64,000 nucleotides of DNA, from positions 1 through 64,000 of the forward strand of contig PXRL01000008.1 in the NCBI GenBank assembly GCA_003020965.1. Reading direction: 5' to 3'. Both the position numbers and the translations under genes were made by a program. The notes below the pieces were generated by a model that did no database searches, had not been told where the DNA came from, and saw only the letters and a program-made list of their open reading frames with translations. This stretch comes from Halobacteriales archaeon QS_4_69_225. GTDB taxonomy: Archaea; Halobacteriota; Halobacteria; Halobacteriales; Haloarculaceae. Each line of letters begins with the position of its first letter. Position 1 is the stretch's first letter. This document shows positions 38,897 through 47,454 of this stretch, piece after piece.

Positions 38897-38922
38897 GGCC
38901 GGTCGCCCGCGGGCGACCGGCC
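38897..38922 (+). terminator. Perfect 26-bp palindrome after thi4
   Basis: A perfect 13-bp inverted repeat with no spacer, starting ggccggtcgcccg, 13 bp after the thi4 stop and followed by ggaaaaac. In RNA it would form a strong GC stem. It may be a transcription end signal or a dimeric protein-binding site. The rest of the interval to 39144 holds no recognised gene. Confidence 0.5.
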
Positions 38923-39144
38923 GGAAAAACGTCGGGGACGCAAGGCGACAAAGCCGCCTCGTCGGTCGAACGGCGCCGGAGGCGCCGTGAGACGTGCGCT
39001 GCGTGGTCGTTCGAGAGGCGCAGTCGCGGGAGCCGGCGTCCTGCGCGCGACACGCCTGACTGTACGGCGACGGGTGACCGCGGCGGCCGGCGTTCGTCAC
39101 ACGAACCACAACCCACATTCCTGTCCCGAATATACAGAGTGCAA

Positions 39145-40422
39145 ATGTCTCGTCGGTACGAGCCGACCCGTCGGCAGTTCCTGAAGGCGGCCGTCGCGGC
39201 CGGCGGCGCCTCGGCGCTGTCGGCCTGTCTCGACCTCGGCGGCGACGACCCGGTGCCGACCGGCGTCGAAAACCCCGCCGAGCTGGAGCGCCGCCAGCAC
39301 GCCTGGCGGGACGTTCTCGAGACGGACGATCAGGGCAACCCGAAGCTGCCGCGGCACCACGCCTTCCTCTACCTGGAGCTGGACGCCGACGGCGAGCCCT
39401 CAGCGGCCGACCGCCGGCAGGTCGCGTCGGCGCTGTCGGTGCTGGACCGGGCCTACGAGCGGTCGCCGGCCGGGCTGGTCCACTCGATTGCCTACTCGCG
39501 GCCGTACTTCGAGCGGTACGGCCGCGAACCGGCGGGCGTGGACCTGCCGCCGCCGCGGCGGCTCTCGAGCTTCGAGACGCCGGAGCTGGACACCCAGGAC
39601 GCGCTGCTGCAGCTGACCTCCGACCGGGGCGAGGTCCTGACGGAGGCCGAGGCGGCGCTGTTCGGCGACCGCGAGACGGCCAACGGCGTCGAGGCCGTCG
39701 ACTTCCCGGCGAGCATCGACGACCGCCGGACGGGCTTCATCGGTCGCGGCATGCCGGCCGACCGCGCCGACCAGGTCGACGGTATTCCCGCCGACGCCGA
39801 CCTGCCCGACGCCTCGAAGCTGTTCATGGGGTTCAACGCCGGCTTCGCCGGCAACCAGGCCTCGGAGTCGTACGTCACCCTCGAGGAGGGCCCCTTCGCC
39901 GGCGGCACCACGAAACACGTCTCGCGGGTCCAGCAGCGGCTGAAGCGCTGGTACGAGGACAACGACCACGCGGAGATGGTGATGAAGCTGTTCGGCACCG
40001 ACCGTGCCGGCGAGATCCAAAACGCCGCCGAGGACCTCGACTTCAGCGGCGTCGCCGCCGAGGACCTCGACGGGCTGGTCGAAGCCGCCCGCGAACACGG
40101 CGTCGTCGGCCACGCCCAGAAGATGGCCCGCGCTAACCGCGACGAGGCGGGCAACTTCCGGACCGTCCGTCGCCACGTCGAGTCGACCGACCAGGGCATC
40201 GCCAGCCTCCACTTCCCGAGCCTCCAGAAGGAGATATCGACCTTCGAGGAGATACGGAAGGCCATGAACGCCCCCGACGTCGTCGAGGAGACGCCCGCCG
40301 TCCGCCAGCGGGTCAACAACGGCATTTTGCGGTACATCTTCGTGAAGAACCGGGGCAACTTCCTGGTGCCGCCCCGGGAGCTGCGGGCGCTGCCGACGCC
40401 GGACGGCGAGGCGCCGCAGTGA
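39145..40422 (+). CDS. Tat-exported DyP-peroxidase-like lipoprotein (DUF7405-like)
   Basis: 425 residues. Tat signal TRRQFLKAAVAAGGASALSA followed at once by a cysteine (lipobox LSAC), so probably lipid-anchored outside. The body resembles dye-decolourising peroxidases: a TGFIGRGMPADRADQVDG segment where DyP enzymes have the GFxDG motif, a conserved KLFMGFNAGFAGNQASES block, and a late IASLHFPSLQKEISTF segment like the DyP haem-pocket strand. The exact GFxDG Asp is not present in that form, so peroxidase activity is uncertain. I recall haloarchaeal relatives labelled DUF7405. ATG 39145; monocistronic. Confidence 0.65.
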   Translation: MSRRYEPTRRQFLKAAVAAGGASALSACLDLGGDDPVPTGVENPAELERRQHAWRDVLETDDQGNPKLPRHHAFLYLELDADGEPSAADRRQVASALSVLDRAYERSPAGLVHSIAYSRPYFERYGREPAGVDLPPPRRLSSFETPELDTQDALLQLTSDRGEVLTEAEAALFGDRETANGVEAVDFPASIDDRRTGFIGRGMPADRADQVDGIPADADLPDASKLFMGFNAGFAGNQASESYVTLEEGPFAGGTTKHVSRVQQRLKRWYEDNDHAEMVMKLFGTDRAGEIQNAAEDLDFSGVAAEDLDGLVEAAREHGVVGHAQKMARANRDEAGNFRTVRRHVESTDQGIASLHFPSLQKEISTFEEIRKAMNAPDVVEETPAVRQRVNNGILRYIFVKNRGNFLVPPRELRALPTPDGEAPQ

Positions 40423-40518
40423 TCCGAGCGACACCGGCGGCTCGCGTCGTGGCGACCGAGCCGTGAGCCGTGCCGCCGTGCCGACGACGCGGAGTGGGCA
40501 CCGACCGGGCCTGGGCCC

Positions 40519-40911
40519 TCACGACGCCGTCTCGCGGCCGCCGGCGCGTCGGAGCCGGACGCCGACGGCCGCCCCGACGGCGCCCGACAGCGCGTAGACG
40601 GGTACGACCAGCACCGCGATGAGCAGCGTCTGGACGCCGAGCACCAGCACCGGGGGACCGCCGCCGAGCGACTGCCCGAGGCCGACGGCGACGAAGCCGA
40701 CGAAGCCGACGGCGCCGCCGTAGGCGCCGGCCCGGGCACCGGCGCCGACGTGGCCCGGCTCCCGGGAGAGGCCGCCGGCGAGGAGGCCGCCGGCGGCGCC
40801 GGCCGCCAGCAGCAGCGCCAGGAGGTCCGCCTCGGCCAGGAAGTCCGCGACGACGCCCGTGACGACGGCGGCGGCCGTCGCGGCCGTCCCGGCGAACGTC
40901 CGTCGGTCCAT
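40519..40911 (-). CDS. Small four-helix membrane protein (DUF5518-like)
   Basis: 130 residues, almost entirely hydrophobic: about four membrane segments, Gly/Ala-rich, with motifs LLALLLAAGAAGGLLAGGLS and AGAYGGAVGFVGFVAVGLG. It resembles the haloarchaeal DUF5518 family (glycine-rich four-helix proteins of unknown function). The N-terminal Arg pair in MDRRTFAG looks Tat-like but is followed by a long multi-helix protein, so it is probably simply a positive-inside anchor. It lies 30 bp downstream of the methyltransferase gene and could be the last gene of the dcd-thiR operon. Confidence 0.6.
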   Translation of the reverse strand: MDRRTFAGTAATAAAVVTGVVADFLAEADLLALLLAAGAAGGLLAGGLSREPGHVGAGARAGAYGGAVGFVGFVAVGLGQSLGGGPPVLVLGVQTLLIAVLVVPVYALSGAVGAAVGVRLRRAGGRETAS

Positions 40912-40941
40912 GCTCGAACGTCGGCCGGCGCCGCGATAACG

Positions 40942-41607
40942 CTAGCGGACCCGCCCGGACAGCAGGCCGACGAAGCCGAGCCCGAACGTCTCGTAGCGCC
41001 GCGCCTCCGTGCGGTCGGTCAGCGCCGCCCGCGAGGCCGCCACGCGGCGGGACAGCGGCTCGTCCGGCCGGCCGAACGGTGCCCGGAGGACGTCGCCGGG
41101 GCCGCTCCCGGGGGCGCCGGCGGCGACGAATGCCCGGAACAGCGGCACGAGCGGCCGACCGACCGCCGCCTCCGTCGCCGTCGCGTCCATCAGCGCGACC
41201 CGGCCGCCGGGCCCGACCAGATCGCACCACCGGTCGACGACGTCGCCGGGGTCGTCGAACAGTCCGCAGACGAAGGTCCCGAGGACGGCGTCGGCGGTTC
41301 CGACCGGCGGGTCGGTCGCGTCCCCACGGACGACGGCGACATCGTCGTCGCCGTACCGGCCGGCCCGGTCGCGGGCCCACCGCAGCGGCGGCCCGGCGAG
41401 ATCGACGCCGACGACGCGGCCCGCCGGGCCGACGCACTCTTGGAGGTACGGCAGGTTGGCGCCGGTGCCGCAGCCCATCTCGACGACGGTGTCGCCGGGG
41501 CGGGCGACCCGCTCGGCGGCCGCCCGGCGCCACCGCTCGACGCCGGGGGCGGTCGCGACCCGGTCGTAGAGGGCCGCCCACCGGCCGTAGAAGTCGGCGA
41601 CGCTCAC
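40942..41607 (-). CDS. Class I SAM-dependent methyltransferase (UbiE/COQ5-like)
   Basis: 221 residues. Motif I TVVEMGCGTGANLPYL, the acidic loop VVGVDLAGPPL, motif II-like DAVLGTFVCGLFDDP and GPGGRVALMDATAT show a Rossmann methyltransferase fold. The N-terminal DFYGRWAALYDRVAT is typical of the UbiE-like subgroup acting on small molecules such as quinones. Substrate unknown. The ATG overlaps the thiR stop by 4 bp, so the three genes dcd, thiR and this one form a tightly coupled unit. Confidence 0.85.
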   Translation of the reverse strand: MSVADFYGRWAALYDRVATAPGVERWRRAAAERVARPGDTVVEMGCGTGANLPYLQECVGPAGRVVGVDLAGPPLRWARDRAGRYGDDDVAVVRGDATDPPVGTADAVLGTFVCGLFDDPGDVVDRWCDLVGPGGRVALMDATATEAAVGRPLVPLFRAFVAAGAPGSGPGDVLRAPFGRPDEPLSRRVAASRAALTDRTEARRYETFGLGFVGLLSGRVR

Positions 41608-42500
41608 CGACGGAGCTCCCGGACGGCGGCGACGACCTCGCCGGCGTCGGCGCCGAGAACGTAGCAGATCGGCTCGACGCCGAACCCGCCGGTCTGATAG
41701 AGCACGCCGGCCGGGCCGTCGGCCAGCGCCGCCGCGACGGCCGGCTCGAGGTCGGCCTCGGCGTCGAACTCCGCGGTCTCGTGGCCGCGGGCCTCCAGGT
41801 CGGCCACCAGCGACGGCTCGTAACGGACGTTCAGCGCCGCCCGCGCAGGGCTGCCGGCATCCCGAGCCGCCAGCAGCACGCTCGCGACGTGGCCGGAGAC
41901 GCCGAACTCCGGGTCGCCGGGCACCGTCGCCGTCCCTTTGACGTCGAGAATGCGGCCGGGGACGGCCGCCACGTCGTCGACGGTCGTCGCGTCGGGCAGC
42001 GCCTCGACGAGGTTCGACCCGACGGCAGGGATGAGCGCGGCGAAGCCGCCGGTGTTCTCCAGCGTCGCCACGCCGCGGCGGACCGACGCCCGGACCCGCT
42101 CGGTCGTCCGCAGCCGCCCGTCGGGGTCGTGGACGTCGAAGGAACCTTCGAACTCCGCAAGCGGCGGGAAGGCGGCCTCGTGGAGTCGCGCCAGGAGGTC
42201 GCCCCGTTCGAGCCGGCGGATCAGCACCTCCGCCTCGACGAGCGCCTGTACCCGCGTCATCTCGTCGCCGGCGAGGCCGTCGGCCAGCGTCTCCACCAGC
42301 TCCCGGACCCGGTCGTCGCCGGCGACGTCGTCGTCGACCTCGACCCCGCCGTGGGCGTACTTCGAGACGGCGCTCTGAGAGATGCCCAGCAGGTCCGCCA
42401 CCTCGCTTTGAGTGAGGTCCCGCTCTCTGAGTTCGCCCGCCAGAAGCGACCGGAACGTCGGCAGGAACTCCTCGACGACCACCTCCTCGATGAACCTCAT
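41604..42500 (-). CDS. thiR: ThiR-like transcriptional repressor: HTH plus ThiN domain
   Basis: 298 residues. N-terminal XRE-type helix-turn-helix ([20 protein letters not shown]) and a C-terminal thiamine-phosphate-synthase-like ThiN domain ([57 protein letters not shown]). In Haloferax a protein with this architecture, ThiR, senses thiamine phosphates and represses thi4 and thiC. The ThiN-type catalytic Arg is not asserted here; sensing rather than synthesis is the likely role. ATG overlaps the dcd stop. The probable target thi4 lies 3.6 kb downstream on the opposite strand. Confidence 0.85.
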   Translation of the reverse strand: MRFIEEVVVEEFLPTFRSLLAGELRERDLTQSEVADLLGISQSAVSKYAHGGVEVDDDVAGDDRVRELVETLADGLAGDEMTRVQALVEAEVLIRRLERGDLLARLHEAAFPPLAEFEGSFDVHDPDGRLRTTERVRASVRRGVATLENTGGFAALIPAVGSNLVEALPDATTVDDVAAVPGRILDVKGTATVPGDPEFGVSGHVASVLLAARDAGSPARAALNVRYEPSLVADLEARGHETAEFDAEADLEPAVAAALADGPAGVLYQTGGFGVEPICYVLGADAGEVVAAVRELRR

Positions 42501-43090
42501 GAGTGCCGGTCGCCCCCGAACTCCTCGTCGGACTGGATGCGGGAGGCCTGCGGCCCCGACTGGCCCTGGTACTTCGAGCCGCGTTCCGTACCGTACGGCC
42601 GTTCGGCGCGGCTTTTCAGTTCGGTGAAGATGAGCTGCGAAATCCGCATATCAGGATTCAGAGATACCGGTGCAGTACCGAGATTGGATAGCTCGAGGGT
42701 TATCTGGCCTTTGTAACCCGGGTCAACGATACCTGCTGTCGCATGAATGACAATTGCGAGCCGGCCGAGCGAGGACCGTCCCTGGACCGTCCCGAGGAGG
42801 TCCGGCGGAATCTCGACGCGCTCCTTCGTCGTCCCGAGGACGAAGTCGCTGGGGTGGAGAACGAAGTCCTCGCCCGCCTCGACGTGGGTTTCGTCGACGT
42901 ACTCGTCGACCTCCTGCTCGCTGTCGGGGTGGATACAGGAGATGTTGGTGCGCTGGAACTCGAGGAACTCCCGGCCGAGCCGGAGGTCGATGCTGGCCGG
43001 CTGGATCTGCAGTTCGGGGTCGTCGAGCGGCTCGACGACCAGTTCGCCGTCCGTCAGCCGGCGGCGGATGTCCGCATCGGAGAGTATCAT
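42497..43090 (-). CDS. dcd: dCTP deaminase
   Basis: 197 residues. Deaminates dCTP to dUTP (some archaeal forms also hydrolyse it to dUMP), supplying thymidylate synthesis. Seen: [60 protein letters not shown] and the catalytic block [18 protein letters not shown], where the conserved Glu sits. The C-terminal tail ([20 protein letters not shown]) is the flexible lid over the triphosphate. First gene of the coupled dcd-thiR-methyltransferase unit, divergent from pth2 across about 100 bp. Confidence 0.95.
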   Translation of the reverse strand: MILSDADIRRRLTDGELVVEPLDDPELQIQPASIDLRLGREFLEFQRTNISCIHPDSEQEVDEYVDETHVEAGEDFVLHPSDFVLGTTKERVEIPPDLLGTVQGRSSLGRLAIVIHATAGIVDPGYKGQITLELSNLGTAPVSLNPDMRISQLIFTELKSRAERPYGTERGSKYQGQSGPQASRIQSDEEFGGDRHS

Positions 43091-43190
43091 ATCGCGAGAA
43101 GGGGCCGACAGGGGCTTAAATGCCCGCGGTAGCGGTGGGACGGCACCGCGACTCCAGGGCTTTTTCAGCGCGTCCCACCCACCACCGGGC

Positions 43191-43529
43191 ATGAAACAGG
43201 CAATCGTCGCCCGCACGGACCTCGGGATGGGGCAGGGCAAACTCGCCGCACAGGTCGCCCACGCGTCGCTGCAGGCATACGAGTCCGCTGGCTCGTCGGC
43301 CCGGGGCGACTGGAAATCCGGCGGCCAGAAGAAGGTCGTCCTGAAGGGCGCCGGCGAGTCACAGCTCCAGGAGCTGGCCGACCAGGCCCGCCGGGAGGGG
43401 CTGCCGTACGCGCTGGTGCGGGACGCCGGCCACACGCAACTGGAGCCGGGGACGCTGACGGCGCTGGCGGTCGGCCCCGGCGCGGAGAACGTCGTCGACA
43501 AGGTGACCGGCGAGTTGAGCCTCTACTGA
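43191..43529 (+). CDS. pth2: Peptidyl-tRNA hydrolase, type 2
   Basis: 112 residues. Frees tRNA from peptidyl-tRNA dropped by ribosomes. Family blocks: [72 protein letters not shown] and a [16 protein letters not shown] ending. ATG 43191 has a gctttttcag stretch about 30 bp upstream. In many haloarchaea truD follows pth2 directly; here 1.8 kb of accessory DNA separates them. Confidence 0.95.
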   Translation: MKQAIVARTDLGMGQGKLAAQVAHASLQAYESAGSSARGDWKSGGQKKVVLKGAGESQLQELADQARREGLPYALVRDAGHTQLEPGTLTALAVGPGAENVVDKVTGELSLY

Positions 43530-43565
43530 GAGCCGCGGGTGTACTGCCGCGGGACGGGCGCCTCT

Positions 43566-43605
43566 TGACATCCTCCCCGCCCTGAAGGGCGGGGCTTTCT
43601 CCTTG
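43566..43605 (+). mobile_element. Solo IS200/IS605-type end
   Basis: gacatcctccccgccctgaa then gggcggggctttctcctt: a perfect hairpin CCCCGCCCT-GA-AGGGCGGGG at 43575-43594 followed by a t-rich tail, the form seen at the ends of haloarchaeal IS1341/IS605 elements. No transposase gene and no second end were found nearby, so it is a remnant. It abuts the truncated end of an oxidoreductase gene on the other strand. Confidence 0.6.
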
Positions 43606-43606
43606 A

Positions 43607-43830
43607 ATCTACGTAAGCCCAGCGCCCCGGCGACTCGGACCGCGAAGTACGGGTCCCGGAAGTGCTGGCGACCGATGACCGCTAGGTCGGCGCGGCCCTT
43701 CCGGACGACGGCGTCGGCGCCCTCCGGGGTCGTGACCTCTCGGCGGCACCGACCGGGAACCACCGCCGGCGATCCGTTCGGCGTACGGTATCCGGTAGCG
43801 CGGCCCGGCCTCCGGCACCCGCAGGTCGGT
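43607..43830 (-). pseudogene. 3' fragment of an Old Yellow Enzyme-type NADH:flavin oxidoreductase
   Basis: The minus strand reads GPRYRIPYAERIAGG and, in another frame, VTTPEGADAVVRKGRADLAV followed by IGRQHFRDPYFAVRVAGALG. Together these match the last 60 or so residues of the OYE family (PYAERI ... TTPEQADAIVR.GRADLV..GR..LRDPY), with a frameshift between them at about 43740-43790. The rest of the gene is missing and the fragment ends at the IS hairpin, so the transposon event probably truncated it. No function is expected. Confidence 0.65.
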
Positions 43831-44085
43831 TTCGCTTGATAGCGGATTCCGCCTGCATCGACGTCGATCGGGTCGACAGCCCCGCGACAGGCCCGGCGCT
43901 CGTCGCCGGCTTCGGGGCCGCGATGACCCGCTTTCTCACCCGGTCGGACCTGCAGGAGGTTCCGCCGGCCAGACGCTCCCTGCCCCGGCGGGACCCCGGC
44001 CGGGTCGCTGCGACCAGCGCCGCCCTCGGAATGCTGTTTTACCTGGTCATCGCGGCTACGACCGGCGACCTCGCGGTCGTTCCGG
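43831..44085 (+). other. Accessory stretch without a recognised gene
   Basis: A TTG at 43836 opens a plus-strand frame with a hydrophobic segment (TSAALGMLFYLVIAATTGDL) and GFGAAMTRFLTRSDLQEVPP before it runs into the antisense of the zinc-finger ORF. It could be the remnant of a membrane protein gene. There is no start context or family match, so it is not called as a gene. Confidence 0.35.
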
Positions 44086-44190
44086 CTACGCGACGAGCCC
44101 GACCTCGCGGACGTGCCGTCGCAGCTTCGCCTTCGACCCGAAGGTTCTCCCGCAGTCCTCGCAGACGTGTTCCTCGGCTGTCTCGTTCAT
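44086..44190 (-). CDS. 34-residue zinc-finger-like mini-protein
   Basis: Reads MNETAEEHVCEDCGRTFGSK then AKLRRHVREVGLVA. It has the C-x2-C-x12-H spacing and the Phe and Leu core positions of a C2H2 finger, but the second His is missing (VREVGL instead). Small single-finger proteins are common in haloarchaea and some are known to be expressed and functional. An AT-containing cattacc lies about 27 bp upstream of the ATG on the minus strand. DNA, RNA or protein partner unknown. Confidence 0.5.
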   Translation of the reverse strand: MNETAEEHVCEDCGRTFGSKAKLRRHVREVGLVA

Positions 44191-44446
44191 ATCCGGGCGT
44201 GGCCGTCTATGGTAATGAACCCCACGGTCCGGGCTCGTGACGCCGGCCTCTCGCTTCTCTCGGGAAGTCGCGGAGTCGACTCGGCGGCCGTGTGGCGCCT
44301 CCGACGCGTCCGGAAATGGAGAAGTTTACCCGTTCAGGAATCGTAATCGAAGGCTGCAGGCGGAAGAAACCCCCCGACCTCGGGGTCAACGGCGGACGCA
44401 CCGTGGACGACCCGCGGGCGGGGTCACTACAGACGACGAACTCACG
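44191..44446 (+). other. Upstream region of the halocyanin gene
   Basis: 256 bp with no gene. It includes an AT-richer patch (aatggagaagtttacccg at about 44315-44335, then ggaatcgtaatcgaagg) that may hold a promoter, but that would leave a leader of roughly 100 nt before the ATG at 44447. An in-frame extension upstream of that ATG exists but shows no protein-like sequence. Confidence 0.4.
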
Positions 44447-45028
44447 ATGGAACGACGACACATCCTACGGACGACGGGTATCGCACTGGCGGCCGGGCTG
44501 GCCGGCTGTACCGGCAACGGCAACGACGACGGCAGCGACGAGACGACGGAGACGGACGGCGGAATGACGGAGACGGACGACGGGATGGGCGACGAGATGA
44601 CGGAGACGGACGGCGAAATGGACGGCGAGACGCCGACGGACGGCGAGATGTCGGCGGAGATCTCCGGCGCCCAGTTGACGATCGACAACGTCGGCGTCAG
44701 CGCCTGGGAGGTCACTCAGGACGAGACCGGCTCGGTTGCAGAGACCGGCGCCGAGAACCCGACGATGACCTTCGAGGTCGGCCAGCGGTACGCCGTCACC
44801 AACGACGGCTGGTCCCAGCACCCGTTCGCCGTCGAGACCGACGACGGCACGGTGCTGCTGTCGCAGAGCCCTGACGAGGAAGGCGACTTCGAAGGCGACG
44901 CCGACGTCGGCTGGGTCGACGAGGAGACCGAGTTCTCGTTCACCTTCACGGAGAGCCTCGCCGCCGAGGCTGCCACCTACCGCTGTACGGTTCACCCCTC
45001 GATGGAAGGCGACGTCGAGTCCGCCTGA
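44447..45028 (+). CDS. Halocyanin-like blue copper lipoprotein
   Basis: 193 residues. Tat-type signal RRHILRTTGIALAAG with lipobox LAGC, then a long Met/Asp/Glu/Thr spacer with repeated ETDGGM-like units, then a plastocyanin-type domain. Copper ligands are His125 (WSQHPFAVET), Cys180, His183 and Met186 (YRCTVHPSMEG). Halocyanins shuttle electrons on the outer face of the cytoplasmic membrane, for example between respiratory complexes. It sits alone in the accessory segment between pth2 and truD. Confidence 0.88.
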   Translation: MERRHILRTTGIALAAGLAGCTGNGNDDGSDETTETDGGMTETDDGMGDEMTETDGEMDGETPTDGEMSAEISGAQLTIDNVGVSAWEVTQDETGSVAETGAENPTMTFEVGQRYAVTNDGWSQHPFAVETDDGTVLLSQSPDEEGDFEGDADVGWVDEETEFSFTFTESLAAEAATYRCTVHPSMEGDVESA

Positions 45029-45297
45029 CCCGCCGACCTCCCCTTCTACGACCGCCCGTCGCTGTGGGCCGCCCGGCGGGTTCCGTCTCAATATCATCAA
45101 CGAGCATTACGTTTGACACCGTCCGGCTGCCGCGGTCGCGCGGATGACGAACGACGGAATCGACCCGCTGGTTCCCGAGACGGCTCGACGAACGTCCACC
45201 GAGCCGGTCCGTGCGGACGGCGGCTGCTCCTCGCGGCTCGACGCGGGCAAAGTCGAGGCGCCGCTGATCTCCGGGTTCCGAGCCGCGGCCGACCCGT

Positions 45298-45326
45298 CGG
45301 CGGGGCGAAGGGGCTTTGCCCCGCCG
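45298..45326 (+). other. GC stem-loop just before truD
   Basis: cggcggggc pairs perfectly with gccccgccg around an 11-nt loop; a shorter alternative, ggggc-ttt-gcccc (45310-45322), uses part of the same bases, so the two folds exclude each other. It ends 15 bp before the truD ATG. If truD has a leader RNA this could affect translation; if truD is leaderless it would overlap the promoter. The remaining 45029-45297 holds no recognised gene. Confidence 0.4.
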
Positions 45327-45341
45327 GCCGGTGGTGTCGGT

Positions 45342-46667
45342 ATGCACGAGGCCCACCCCATCGAGCGGGCCGTCGGCATCGAGTTCTACGTCTCGACGGC
45401 CGACGGCGTCGGCGGCCGGCTCCGCGACCGGCCCGAGGACTTCCGCGTCCGCGAGCGGGAGGCCTTCGACGTCGACCTCCGGCCGGTCGACGCCGACCCG
45501 GGGTCGTACCCGCATCTGGTCTTCCGGGCGACGCTGCGGGGCTGGGACACCAACGACTTCGCGGCCGCGCTGTCCGACGCGCTGGGGGTGAGTCGCGAGC
45601 GGGTCTCCTGGGCCGGCACCAAGGACAAACACGCCGTCACGACGCAGCTGTTTTCCGTTCGTTCCGACCGGACGGACCTGCCGGCCGTCGACGACGCCGA
45701 CCTCGAGCCGCTGGGCCGGGCCGGGCGGCCGGTGCTGTTCGGCGACCTCGCCGGCAACGACTTCGAGGTCGTCGTCCGGGACGCCGACCGTCCGGCGGCC
45801 GTCGAATCGGTCGTCGACGAGCTGCGCGACTTCGCCGGCGACGCTGACGGCGACGGCGACGTCGTCGCGGTCCCCAACTACTTCGGCCAGCAGCGGTTCG
45901 GCTCGCGGCGGCCGATCACCCACCGGGTCGGCCTCGACGTCGTCCGCGGCGACTGGGCGGCGGCGGCCGTCCGCTACGTCTGTGAGGCCAGCGAGCGCGA
46001 ACCCGACCGGACCCGGGAGGCCCGCGAGGCGGTCGACGAGACGCGCGACTGGGCGGCCGCAGTCGAGCGGCTGCCCGGTCACCTGCGCTACGAGCGGGCC
46101 ATCGCCGGCCGGCTCGCGGAGGGCGCCGACGGGCCGGCCGACTACCGGGCCGCCCTGGAAGAGCTGCCGACGAACCTCCAGCGGCTGTTCGTCAACGCCG
46201 CCCAGTCGTACGTCTTCAACCGGATCTGCTCCGAGCGGCTCCGCCGGGGACTGCCGTTCGGGCGGCCGGTCGCCGGCGACGTGGTGTGCTTCGCCGACGA
46301 CGCGGGGCGGCCGGCCACCGACCGGACGCAGGTCGTCGACGAGGACCGCCTGGCGACCGTCCGCCGACACTGCGAGCGGGACCGGGCGTTCGTCACCGCG
46401 CCGCTCGTCGGCACCGACACCGTCTTCGGCGACGGCGAGCCCGCCGACGTCGCCCGCGGCGTGCTCGACGAACTCGGGGTCGGGCGGTCGGACTTCGACC
46501 TGCCGGGGGAGTTCGGCACGACCGGCACCCGGCGGCCGATCCGCGTCGCGACCGACCTCGCCGTCGACCGCGACCCGCTGACGCTGTCGTTTTCGCTACC
46601 GCCGGGCAGCTACGCGACCGTTCTCGCCCGGGAGGTCTGCAAGGTCGACCCCGACCGGCTCGCCTGA
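45342..46667 (+). CDS. truD: tRNA pseudouridine(13) synthase TruD
   Basis: 441 residues. Isomerises U13 of tRNA. The catalytic Asp95 lies in [13 protein letters not shown]; other family blocks are [40 protein letters not shown] and [20 protein letters not shown]. Start at ATG 45342 ([12 protein letters not shown]), as in other haloarchaeal TruD; a 66-codon in-frame extension upstream is low-complexity and carries the hairpin, so it is rejected. Separated from pth2, its usual neighbour. Confidence 0.95.
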   Translation: MHEAHPIERAVGIEFYVSTADGVGGRLRDRPEDFRVREREAFDVDLRPVDADPGSYPHLVFRATLRGWDTNDFAAALSDALGVSRERVSWAGTKDKHAVTTQLFSVRSDRTDLPAVDDADLEPLGRAGRPVLFGDLAGNDFEVVVRDADRPAAVESVVDELRDFAGDADGDGDVVAVPNYFGQQRFGSRRPITHRVGLDVVRGDWAAAAVRYVCEASEREPDRTREAREAVDETRDWAAAVERLPGHLRYERAIAGRLAEGADGPADYRAALEELPTNLQRLFVNAAQSYVFNRICSERLRRGLPFGRPVAGDVVCFADDAGRPATDRTQVVDEDRLATVRRHCERDRAFVTAPLVGTDTVFGDGEPADVARGVLDELGVGRSDFDLPGEFGTTGTRRPIRVATDLAVDRDPLTLSFSLPPGSYATVLAREVCKVDPDRLA

Positions 46668-46959
46668 GTGCCGTCTCGCAAGCGGTGTGGCGGAGCCGAC
46701 GGTCACGTGAGGTCGGATGCCACCTCCCAGCACGTCGACCCGGTCGGCGACCGACACGATCGTCCCGGCCAGTTCCGACAGCAGGCCGGCGGTCGTCGCC
46801 GGGCCCCTACTCGCGCTGCCGGGCGCGCGGTCGAGCGTCGCGGAGCTCCGTGTCGGACGGACCGCCGAGGTCGTCGGCGTCGACCGCCGTCGCCGCGGTG
46901 GCTCGGGCGAGAGCCGTCGCGTCGCAGAGGAGAGCCCGACCACCGGCCCGGGCGCCGTG
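46668..46959 (+). other. Gap between truD and padR with nothing recognised
   Basis: About 290 bp. Open frames exist on both strands but none has a plausible start, a domain or haloarchaeal protein composition. truD and padR converge here, so only termination signals are expected; I see none that stands out. Confidence 0.5.
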
Positions 46960-47319
46960 TCACTCGAACTGGTCGACCAGCTCGTGGAGTTCGTCGCCCC
47001 GGCCGTCGCCGGTCGCGACGTTGGAGAACACCCACTCGAGCTGTCCGAGGACGGCCTCGAATCCCTCCTCGGTGAGGGCGTACTCGTTGGTCCGCTTGTC
47101 GAGTTCGCTCTTTTCGACGAGTCCCATCTCCACGAGGTCGTCGAGGTTCGGGTAGAGTCGACCGTGGTTCACCTCGCTGCCGTAGTAGCTTTCGAGTTCG
47201 CGCTTGACGGCGAGTCCGTACCGGGCGTCCTCCGCGAGAATCGTGAGGATGTTCTGCTGGAACGCCGTGAGCTCGCGTGCGACGCCCGGATCCGAGACGG
47301 TAGAGCGTGCTTCTGACAT
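46960..47319 (-). CDS. PadR-family transcriptional regulator
   Basis: 119 residues. Winged-helix DNA-binding domain: ELTAFQQNILTILAEDARYG, LAVKRELESYYGSEVNHGRL, YPNLDDLVEMGLVEKSELDK and RTNEYALTEEGFEAVLGQLE, followed by an acidic tail. The LYPNLDDL/GLVEK block is the PadR wing. Proteins like this usually repress a neighbouring gene or themselves. The ATG at 47319 has gttaagtat about 24-32 bp upstream on this strand. Divergent from ppa. Confidence 0.9.
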   Translation of the reverse strand: MSEARSTVSDPGVARELTAFQQNILTILAEDARYGLAVKRELESYYGSEVNHGRLYPNLDDLVEMGLVEKSELDKRTNEYALTEEGFEAVLGQLEWVFSNVATGDGRGDELHELVDQFE

Positions 47320-47342
47320 GGAAACTGACAGGTTCGCGGCAT

Positions 47343-47356
47343 ACTTAACACTTAGT
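47343..47356 (-). promoter_or_regulatory. padR promoter with paired 7-mers
   Basis: On the plus strand acttaac and acttagt lie side by side; on the minus strand they overlap the TATA position of padR (24-37 bp before its ATG). Half-sites placed over the promoter would suit autoregulation by the dimeric PadR protein. Confidence 0.35.
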
Positions 47357-47454
47357 AAACATCTACTTGTCTCCGGTTGTCTATGTCACGCTTCCGGCCC
47401 GTGGTTCGGGGGCGTGTCGAAAGCTCTTTGCGGCCGTCACGCCCACGCCGACGT

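Noticed and set aside
45144-45341. In-frame N-terminal extension of TruD
   Set aside because: Other haloarchaeal TruD proteins start at the equivalent of [10 protein letters not shown]; the extension is low-complexity and contains the stem-loop.
46596-46943. Minus-strand 115-codon ORF after truD
   Set aside because: Overlaps the truD 3' end and has no recognisable domain or start context.
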